DNA of 32,369 nt from a virus, in the IMG/VR virus record IMGVR_UViG_3300023301_000058, positions 1 through 32,369 of that record. The stretch is one strand, 5' to 3'. The notes below the pieces were generated by a model. That model made no database searches. It was not told the origin of the DNA and saw only the letters and a program-made list of their open reading frames with translations. Both the position numbers and the translations under genes were made by a program. The first letter of the stretch is position 1; every line of letters starts with the position of its first letter. Below, piece by piece: positions 10,564-18,400 of the stretch.

Positions 10564-11769
10564 TTAGTTGTCTCTAACCCCAGTAATTACGCTAATATCT
10601 TGTCTAGGGTTGTGGCCTTCGCCAATTACCATCGTAAGAATTCCTGGAGAAGATTCTAGGCCGTGGCGGTCGCGAAACCACGCACTTCCTGGGTCAACCG
10701 TAGGAGCTTGGAGCCACAATCTGCCACCAATATCCATGGCTTTGAAATTGTGAAAGTGCCCAGAAATCCACACATCACACATACCTAGGGCGGTTTGGCC
10801 TGCTGATTGGCCCTGCAAGTACTTCAAAACGTTGTTACCAGTTTGGTGTCCGTGGAACAATCCCAGCATCGTGCCACAAATATCTATGGACAGGGTCTGG
10901 TGAGACTTTTCAGGGAATCTAAACTCAACGTGACTTAGTGCTTCATTTTCAGCGCATGCGTCTTGAACTGCGGAGGCAACTTCGACATTCCACCCGTCGG
11001 ATGGGTCTGAAATTACTTGTCTGGTAACTTCATCGTGGTTTCCATTGACTACGGGAACAACAATTCTGTCTGCCAATGGTGCAAAGGCCTTGATTTGAGC
11101 CATAAGAACTCTACGAGCAACTCTTGTCTGCTCTGTTAGCCCCAAATCTGAAGATGCTAGGCCTTGCAGCTTGCCATTCTGGGAAGTATTGCCCTCAACG
11201 TGGTCTCCAGGAAGAGGAATGACTACAGTTCCAATACTGCGACCAATTTTTCTAAGGTCCCTGAGTCTTTGGACGCCTAAGGTTGTCATTTCAAGAAGAC
11301 GTGACACAGTCTGAGCTGTGCCGTCATCTCCTTGCTTTTTACCGAGCTGCTGGTCGCTAGGGGCAAAAATATAAGCCAGACTGCCAGAAGTAACTTTTTC
11401 TGGCTTGCCTGGCTTCCATTTAGAGACTTCAGCTACTAATTTTTCTAAATCAAAGTCTCTTTGACCAAATCCTGCAGCTGGCTTGAGCGAAATCCTGTGA
11501 GCTTCTAGCCACTCTCCAGCGTGATTTTGCCACTTGGACTTTCTTACTGAGACAACCTCCCACTGTTCGGGGTTAAGGTCAAACTCTTCTAGTAAATCTT
11601 TTTGGTCTGGAATCTCGCCAGCGCTTCTAGGCGTTGAGACGATGAACCCACCGTTCTCGTCAATTTCCATTCGGGGACGCCAAGACTCTGGGGCGTTCAC
11701 TAATTTTGTATCGGACCCACTCGGTCCTGGACTAACTAGAGCTAAAAACTTGTCAGTTAACTCAGACAT
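10564..11769 (-). CDS. calcineurin-like metallophosphoesterase
   Basis: A 401-residue protein. The C-terminal two thirds carry the motif series of the calcineurin-like superfamily: SDQQLG near 138-143 (in place of D-x-H), GDHVEGN at 188-194, GNHDE at 243-247, HGHQ at 306-309 and GHFHN at 337-341. These ligands would bind two metal ions for phosphoester hydrolysis. The first motif has Gln where the usual His would be, so activity may differ from the typical enzyme. Residues 1-130 are an uncharacterised extension. Its start overlaps the stop of the upstream helix-turn-helix gene by one base (TAATG). Whether the substrate is nucleic acid or a small phosphoester cannot be told. Confidence 0.88.
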   Translation of the reverse strand: MSELTDKFLALVSPGPSGSDTKLVNAPESWRPRMEIDENGGFIVSTPRSAGEIPDQKDLLEEFDLNPEQWEVVSVRKSKWQNHAGEWLEAHRISLKPAAGFGQRDFDLEKLVAEVSKWKPGKPEKVTSGSLAYIFAPSDQQLGKKQGDDGTAQTVSRLLEMTTLGVQRLRDLRKIGRSIGTVVIPLPGDHVEGNTSQNGKLQGLASSDLGLTEQTRVARRVLMAQIKAFAPLADRIVVPVVNGNHDEVTRQVISDPSDGWNVEVASAVQDACAENEALSHVEFRFPEKSHQTLSIDICGTMLGLFHGHQTGNNVLKYLQGQSAGQTALGMCDVWISGHFHNFKAMDIGGRLWLQAPTVDPGSAWFRDRHGLESSPGILTMVIGEGHNPRQDISVITGVRDN

Positions 11770-12062
11770 TAAGACGCCTTCTTTTTTAGGTCTCTACGAG
11801 CTACACTATTCATCCCTGTAAAGCAACGGCACTGCCTACGGCGGTGCGTTGATATAGAGGAAAAAGCAACGTCATATCCTTCACTCAAAAGAATGTCGTG
11901 GATTTGTCGATTAGAGACGGTCGTGGCGCTAGATGGCTGAGACATAAGCAACTCTAAAGCTTCTAGGTCTTCTCCCTCAATTAGAGAAAGAAGCTTGGCT
12001 ACGCCGCAGGGCAAACCAGAATCTGTGCGGGGGGTGGCGCTCAACTTTTCGGCTAAACTCAT
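11769..12062 (-). CDS. small helix-turn-helix DNA-binding protein
   Basis: A 97-residue protein. Residues about 50-80 read RQIHDILLSEGYDVAFSSISTH and then RRRQCRC, which fits a helix-turn-helix with a basic recognition helix. The C-terminus is strongly basic (RRDLKKKAS). The layout resembles small HTH proteins encoded beside phosphoesterases in actinophages. A strong GGAGGT site sits 5 bases before the ATG, and it is coupled to the phosphoesterase by a one-base overlap. It may regulate this operon or act with the phosphoesterase on DNA; neither can be shown from sequence alone. Confidence 0.75.
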   Translation of the reverse strand: MSLAEKLSATPRTDSGLPCGVAKLLSLIEGEDLEALELLMSQPSSATTVSNRQIHDILLSEGYDVAFSSISTHRRRQCRCFTGMNSVARRDLKKKAS

Positions 12063-12090
12063 AAGTACCTCCAGTAAGGCGGAAAGACTT

Positions 12091-12096
12091 ATTATA
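12091..12096 (-). promoter_or_regulatory. candidate -10 box (TATAAT) before the HTH/phosphoesterase operon
   Basis: The minus strand reads TATAAT 29 bases before the ATG at 12062. I see no good -35 at 16-18 bases, so this is a candidate only. A separate TTGACA upstream on the same strand (about 12152-12157) is not correctly spaced from it. Confidence 0.35.
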
Positions 12097-12210
12097 AGTC
12101 CCGCGATAACTGTAACACTAAGTGCAAACTTTTCGACTTATAATACTTACGGCGTGTCAAGTATCTAATAAAACTGTTTCAAAAGTCCCTACTTATGGCG
12201 ACTATATGCC

Positions 12211-12648
12211 CTAATTATCCTTTTTGGAAGGGGTGGGTACTTTTTTTCTGGTCGGCTTTTTGGCTTGTTTTTCAGGCGTAACAATTGGGATATAGACCGA
12301 GTTGGCTAAAACTTGAAGAAGAATGGTGCGGGTTTCTTCGTTTTGAGTGCTGATTTTATTTAGAGAAGTCTCTAAATCTTCAGTCTTACGGGCCACATCT
12401 GCAAGGCTTAGGCCTCCATTAGACTTTGGATGGATGGGAGCGGTGGCAATTTCAATCTCTTCTCTGACAATTTTACGTAAAGACTTAGACCAAACCTTAG
12501 ATGTGCCAGCAACAACCGCTGCAAAAGCAATTAAAGCACTTAAGTAGATAGCAATGTCTCCGATGTCCAAAACATCAGCCGTGCCTGGCTCCCACCAATT
12601 GGCCGCGTCAATAATCACAGCTGGAAGATTGTATGAAAGAAATTGCAA
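12211..12648 (-). CDS. single-span membrane protein with coiled coil
   Basis: A 145-residue protein. A hydrophobic segment (about 29-48, IAIYLSALIAFAAVVAGTSK) would cross the membrane. It is followed by a Lys/Arg-rich amphipathic stretch, a predicted coiled coil (about 85-112, ARKTEDLETSLNKISTQNEE) and a very basic tail rich in Lys and Pro. The start is taken as TTG at 12648 because no ATG or GTG is available further upstream in frame and a GGGG tract lies 7 bases before it; GTG at codon 11 is the alternative. A holin or spanin role is conceivable, but no lytic enzyme is nearby and no family was recognised. Confidence 0.65.
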   Translation of the reverse strand: MQFLSYNLPAVIIDAANWWEPGTADVLDIGDIAIYLSALIAFAAVVAGTSKVWSKSLRKIVREEIEIATAPIHPKSNGGLSLADVARKTEDLETSLNKISTQNEETRTILLQVLANSVYIPIVTPEKQAKKPTRKKVPTPSKKDN

Positions 12649-12679
12649 GAGAATGCCCCGTCTGAGTAAGCTTGTGTTA

Positions 12680-12707
12680 CTTATAGTGTATATTGAAACT
12701 CGTTGAA
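12680..12707 (-). promoter_or_regulatory. candidate minus-strand promoter for the membrane-protein gene
   Basis: On the minus strand, TTCAAC (12702-12707) and TATAAG (12680-12685) are separated by 16 bases, 32 bases upstream of the TTG start at 12648. The -35 is weak. Confidence 0.4.
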
Positions 12708-12714
12708 CGATTAG

Positions 12715-12743
12715 TAGACAGCGGACTGCGCTAGGTGTATAGT
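12715..12743 (+). promoter_or_regulatory. promoter for primase-polymerase gene
   Basis: TAGACA (12715-12720) and TATAGT (12738-12743) are spaced by 17 bases, with a TG two bases before the -10 (extended -10). The start codon of the primase gene lies 87 bases downstream. Together with the minus-strand promoter at 12680-12707 this makes 12649-12830 a divergent control region. Confidence 0.6.
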
Positions 12744-12830
12744 TTCCCTACTAAGCTAAAAATTTTTTAAGTTACTTAACTATCTTCCGCGAACGTTGAG
12801 TAATCTTCCCAGCGATTTGAGGAGGTTGCG

Positions 12831-15455
12831 GTGGATAACAAGGACAAGAGTCGTCTCGCAAAAGCGTCGACATATTACCCAAATTTGAATTGGAAGATTC
12901 TTCCATGCCATGGAATTGACAACGGTCGATGTACCTGTAATAAGACCCACGGTGAGCCCAAGGAAGTTGGAAAGCACCCTGTAATAGGTCAGTGGAATGT
13001 TGAATCAACTTCAGACATTGACAAGATTAACAAATGGTGGAGCGCCAACCCTGAGTACAACATCGGCGTACATTGCTCTAAGTCTGGCTTTTTAGTCATT
13101 GACATTGACCCACGCTCTGGCGGTCCAGAATCCTATGTAAAATTTTTAGAAAAGCTCGAAGGCGAGCTACCCCCAACCGTTGAGGCCATCACTGGTATCT
13201 ACAACGGTGACGACAGAACTAGTGGCCGTGGACGCCACATTTATTACAAGTGCGACCCAGAAGAAGACTTAGTCGGAAACCTCAACTCTCTTGAGCTAAA
13301 GGGTGTTGACATTAAGCACAATGGGTATGTTCTTATTTCTCCTTCGAGGCACCACTCTGGTGTTACTTATGAATGGGCTGAGGGCTGTGCGCCTTGGGAG
13401 ATTGATATGGCAGAGGCTCCCGAGGAGCTTCTGAGTATTCTCCGTAAACAGCGTCGTCGCACCTCATACAACTTTGCTGGTGGAGGCGACTGGGACTGGG
13501 TAAATGACGTAGAAGATTTTGACTACGACAAACTCATTAACGACGGAATTGACGAAGGGGAGCGAGCTGTACAGATTTATAAGCTTGCCTGCCACCTAGC
13601 TAATCAGTATGGAACGAATACCAAAAGCGCCAACCTTATTGAGACGTTTATGATTAGGTTTAATCACGATAACGTTCGACCTCCTATGGAGCTAGAGGGC
13701 ACAAACTCTTTGATTATGCACGTTCGTCGTGGCATACAGTTTGTTGCGGATAACCCTAAAGAGCAGAGGCTCGACGCCAACGTAGCTGACTGGCATAAAG
13801 ACCACGCCGTAAAGATTACTGCATCCAATGGAGCAGCTAAATCCCCAACAAAGCTAGTTCCGCTTCTTGGTGTCGTGCCTCCCGAGACTTACTCAACGGA
13901 TGGTCTAGACGAAGACATCTACCGTCCGTACGAGCACGGTGTAGCTGAGCTGATTGAGCAGGGAGCTTCTATCCACGAAGCTACCAGTGTCTCAAACATG
14001 GATGTCCCCAAAGACCCTGACGCTATTGATGTTCAAGACGGAGGTACACCAGGAAAACGTTCTCTGTCAGACACGGGCAACGGACGTCGGCTTGTGGATA
14101 TTTTTGGCAAAGGAGTTCGATACAGTACTGGCCTTGGTTGGTTTGTTTGGAAACAGGGCTATTGGAAGCCTGACACCGAAGACCTAGAAGTCCAAGAACT
14201 TGCAAAACGCCTTGGAGCATTTATTGGGTCTGAATCTGCCAACCACAGCCTAGATAATCAAAATGAAGTAATCAAGTGGGCACATCAATCTCGCAACAAC
14301 TCTCGGTTGCGCGGGGCAGTAGATAGTGCTAAGTCTGACCCTAGGGTTGAAGTACCCATTGACACGTGGGACAATGACTCAAACTTGTTGGGTGTTCTCA
14401 ACGGCGTGATTGACCTAAAGTCAGGTGAGCTTTTGAAAGGTCGTCCAGACCTACACATTACTCGCCGTGCTCCAGTTACATACACTCGTGGCCACCGAAA
14501 CGCTCGCTGGGAGAAGTTCCTAGACGATGCAACTGGTGGAGACAAAGAGTTCCAAGAGTGGCTACAAAAAGCCGCTGGATACACACTTACTGGCTCTAAC
14601 AAGTATGACATCCTGTTTTTGGTCTATGGACCTGGTGGTTCGGGTAAAAATACTTTCGTTGAGGCTTTGGTCAAGTGCCTAGGTACTCAGCAGTACGCTT
14701 GGCCTCTGGACTCGTCAATCTTGGCTCAGGGCGACGGAAAGGCCAACAGCACGGACTTGTACCACTGGGCTCAGTTGCGTGGACGCCGAATGGTCTGGGT
14801 AGACGAGCTCCCCGACTCTGAGCGTATTAAAGAAAACTCTGTAAAGAAGTTGACGGGTTCTTCTGAAATCTCAGCGCGTTCTCCTGGAGAGCAGCCTTTC
14901 ACGTTCCAGTCTCAGGCGAAGCTATGGATTTCTACAAACCACCGTCCTATCATTACGGATGATGCCATGTGGCGTCGTATCAGACCCATCCCGTTTGACA
15001 AGGTGCCTCTTCACCCAGACCCAAACCTTAAGGACTACATCTTTGACCCAGAGGGCGGGCTACCCGCTGTTCTTGCTTGGGCTGTCGAAGGTGCAATGCA
15101 GATTCTAAACTCCAATGACCCTGACGCTCTTGGTTGGTGCGTACGAGTTCGAGAAGCAGCTGATGTCTATCGCAAGAACGAAGACCGTATTGGAATCTTC
15201 CTTGCCGAAGAAACTGAAGAAGCTACAGGAATTGAGACGACAATAAAGACTATGTTTAGCGTCTACCGTGTTTGGTCCGAGGACCGTGGCGAGCGCTCGA
15301 TGACTCAAATTGCATTCACTAGAAAGCTTCTTGAGCGTGGTATGGAGATTGACGGTACTGGTTCTCGCGCAACTATCAAAGGTCTCAAAGTTATTTCAAG
15401 GATGACGCCTACAGATATGAACTGGCAGACAATGACTTCGATAGCTAGGTTCTAA
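12831..15455 (+). CDS. bifunctional primase-polymerase / SF3 helicase (phage P4 family)
   Basis: An 874-residue replication protein. The N-terminal archaeo-eukaryotic primase-like domain (about 15-195) has the catalytic DIDPRSGG at 91-98, RGRHIYYK around 133-140 and GVDIKHNGYVLISPSRHH near 158-175. The C-terminal helicase has a D5-like N-terminal region (about 480-590), Walker A GPGGSGKN at 600-607, Walker B VWVDE ending at 658-659, sensor motif LWISTNHRP near 698-706 and an arginine-finger segment MWRRIRP. Walker A has Asn where Ser/Thr is usual, with Thr next. GTG at 12831 is chosen because GGAGG lies 6 bases before it. It would unwind DNA and make primers at the phage origin. Its stop overlaps that of TerL (CTAA). 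Confidence 0.95.
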   Translation: MDNKDKSRLAKASTYYPNLNWKILPCHGIDNGRCTCNKTHGEPKEVGKHPVIGQWNVESTSDIDKINKWWSANPEYNIGVHCSKSGFLVIDIDPRSGGPESYVKFLEKLEGELPPTVEAITGIYNGDDRTSGRGRHIYYKCDPEEDLVGNLNSLELKGVDIKHNGYVLISPSRHHSGVTYEWAEGCAPWEIDMAEAPEELLSILRKQRRRTSYNFAGGGDWDWVNDVEDFDYDKLINDGIDEGERAVQIYKLACHLANQYGTNTKSANLIETFMIRFNHDNVRPPMELEGTNSLIMHVRRGIQFVADNPKEQRLDANVADWHKDHAVKITASNGAAKSPTKLVPLLGVVPPETYSTDGLDEDIYRPYEHGVAELIEQGASIHEATSVSNMDVPKDPDAIDVQDGGTPGKRSLSDTGNGRRLVDIFGKGVRYSTGLGWFVWKQGYWKPDTEDLEVQELAKRLGAFIGSESANHSLDNQNEVIKWAHQSRNNSRLRGAVDSAKSDPRVEVPIDTWDNDSNLLGVLNGVIDLKSGELLKGRPDLHITRRAPVTYTRGHRNARWEKFLDDATGGDKEFQEWLQKAAGYTLTGSNKYDILFLVYGPGGSGKNTFVEALVKCLGTQQYAWPLDSSILAQGDGKANSTDLYHWAQLRGRRMVWVDELPDSERIKENSVKKLTGSSEISARSPGEQPFTFQSQAKLWISTNHRPIITDDAMWRRIRPIPFDKVPLHPDPNLKDYIFDPEGGLPAVLAWAVEGAMQILNSNDPDALGWCVRVREAADVYRKNEDRIGIFLAEETEEATGIETTIKTMFSVYRVWSEDRGERSMTQIAFTRKLLERGMEIDGTGSRATIKGLKVISRMTPTDMNWQTMTSIARF

Positions 15456-18400
15456 CGGTTAGGGTTGAAAACCTTAGCTCCACTAGAACGAAACGGTGGG
15501 AGCTTTCTTGCAGCAGGAGATTTAGCAGTTAGCTTTCCTCCATGAAATCCTGCAGGTGGCTTAATTAGCAAAGCTGTCATGGCGTGAACCAAAGCGTCTA
15601 CTCGGTCTGGGGAGCTTCGAGTCTGCTCTGGAATCCAGGAAGTCATTTGAGACTCAAGGTCTGGTAGATAATTTACGTGGTGAATTCTAGATTGCTCGTA
15701 AGCCAAAACAATCGGCTCAGCTCTCAAAGCTTTACCATATTTTGAGTGAACTTCTAAAACCTTTACGCTAGGGTCGATAGCGTTGATTGCGTTACGGACC
15801 AAAGCACCACCTTGGTTTACTTCGGCAACAACTGGTGCGCCCCAGCGACGAGCCATCTCAACGACTTTATTAGCCCAGACTTCTGGGGAGCCGTGGATGG
15901 TAGCGTCCTCCAGAACCCAAGCGTGGCGCTTGTACAAGTCTCTGTCTCCAGTGGATGCGCAGACGACGATACCGCAAGCGTCCCTTGGGTTTTCAGCTAC
16001 CGAGGGGTCAACACCTATAACTCTCAGAGGGGTGCTAGGTGGGTAAAGAAGTTCTCGTGCCTTTTCAATCATGTCGATTGTCCAAAGAGCGCCGTCCACA
16101 TCGTCCAGCATTTCTCCGTAGAGCTCCTGCTGCGCGAGAGATGTTCCTTCGTATACTCCAGTAATTGTGTCCAAGTATGCGCCCGACAAGTTTCCAGCGT
16201 TGTCCAAGGTGGAGCCCTTGGTTATAACAACTTTTGAACCTGTGGTTTTTACAAGCTTGGCTTCTTCAATAAGTTTGTAGAGAAGCGGTACTCTTTTGGG
16301 AGTTGTAGTCACAACCATCTGAGGGTTGGCTCCAAGACGGGTACCAACTCGTACGTTGTCAAAAGCAGTCATGCCAGCAGAGTCTGGATTCTGCCGCCAA
16401 GCCGCCACTTCGTCGGACCAACTATGTGTGTTGGATGTTGGGACCATACCTTCGCCCGCAAGATACAAGTGACTTGCAGAGTCAACTGTTATGCATCTCA
16501 TAAATTTTGGAGTGGTTGGGGCAATAGACACAATAGAGTGCTGAGTAGACTGATACTTCCACTCGTACCTAGCTTTAGCTAACTTACGTGGATTACGCAC
16601 GAGTGGGATAGGGGAGTTAACTTGAACGTACCAAGACTGCTTATCTAGCTGTAGTCCGCTTCTACTTCTACGCTTGCGAGCATACACTTTAGGGACTAGC
16701 CCTAAACTTCTAGCAAGTTCTATATACCCGTCAATCAATGCTTTGTTTGTATTAGTAAACCTAAAAGAGCCACCTGGCTCAACGCCCCCGTCGGAATCAG
16801 TAAGCCCCTGTAGCAAAGCAAGACGGTCCTCTGCACTTGCTCTTAAGTAAATCTCGGGAACGTGCTTATTTTTGTAAAGGCCTAGCTCTCTCCACGGGCC
16901 TATTAACTCCGCAGCCCAAACGTGGTCTTTGTTTATATCTCTACTGACTAATCCTGAACGCTCTAATTCCTCTAAAAGCCATGATTTGTCATCTGTGCTG
17001 GTAGCAATGTAGCTAGGCTGGGCGCTTGCGCCGTCTCCTAGAACTAGTCCGAGTACCCAGGGGTTTATTGGCAAGGGTTCGGAGGACGGTAAGTAAGTCA
17101 CTGCTTTTGTTGCAGGAATGTATAAACGTCTTTTGGTATTTGCACGTAGCTGGTTAGTGTCTTTTACTTGGTGATTTGTGGACTCTCTGCCAAATCTCTC
17201 AGTTGCCCACGTTTCGGGGATGACTCCATCAAAGTGGGTGCTGACGTAGCGAAGGTCGGTGTTTGTGAGAACTTTCCACCTGTGCTTGCCGTCTGCGTCA
17301 ATGTGTGTTCCGTTTGAGAAGTTCAATCTGTAGCTGTCTAGGGATAGCTCAGTCTCGTGAACTGCCGTCACGTTGCAGGGCTTACCCAACTCATCGAATA
17401 CAGCGTCTCCTACTTTTAGGTCCCCCATAGTTGACCATCCAGCAGGTGTAGGTATTGGGGTGGCTATGTCCAGCCTAAATTGTGGTCCACGCAAACCATC
17501 AGGTTCGTCGGCAGTGTTTCCAGTAAAAAATACTTTGCCGTCGTGACGTGCCAACCATGTTTTGTTCTTTGCGGTTGGGCACCATACAATTCCTGTGTAG
17601 TTCTCTAAAGTATAAGTACTTCTGCCGTCACCCCACGCTCGGCCTTTGCTGCTCTGCAGGTTTGCTGCCCGAGGGAGAGTTGTGTAGGCGCTCCCGCGAT
17701 AGTGTGCTCCATACAAAGTGACTGTCTCACCTTTATACTTAGGGTGACGAGTGGTGTACGAGTGGCTGTACCCAAGCAAAGTAAGTGCATAACCAAAAGC
17801 ATCTCTTCGTCCTGCACTCTTCTGTTCAAAAGAGCCGCTACTTCCTCTCCTGTGCCCGTCGCCATCCATACATGCGTTAACAAATATCTCTAACTGACTG
17901 ACCGTCAGCGAATTCATAAATTCTATAGTGGGTATTTTTTCTACAGGGTCGATGAAATACTCTAAAATTTTAGCGGAAGAGTCGTTGTCTAGATAGTAAT
18001 TAAGCGCCCCGTTTCCTGAAGAATCTAGCCTGACTATCCAAGACTCTCCTTTTATTTTTTGGCCAGGAGCCTTTGTTTTTTCCCGCTCTGGTCCAAATAA
18101 ATCTGTAAGAGCTTTATGTATAGATGCGCACTTATCTGGGTTCACTCTCATGGATTGGGCTATAGACAGTGAAACTGACCTAGGTCTCTGATGATAGAAA
18201 ACTAGAGCATCTTCTATGTTTTCACCTAATTTATCGCATATATCTATGAGATTAGTCATCCCCCAAGCGCCGTTATTTTTTGTAGACGTAGGTTTGATAA
18301 TTTTAGGTTTGCCGTCTTTTTTATGACACCTTAGTGGAGCAATTCTGTCACTAAGCCATTTTTCCCAGCCAGGCTGGTCTATGAGAACTAGAGACCTAGT

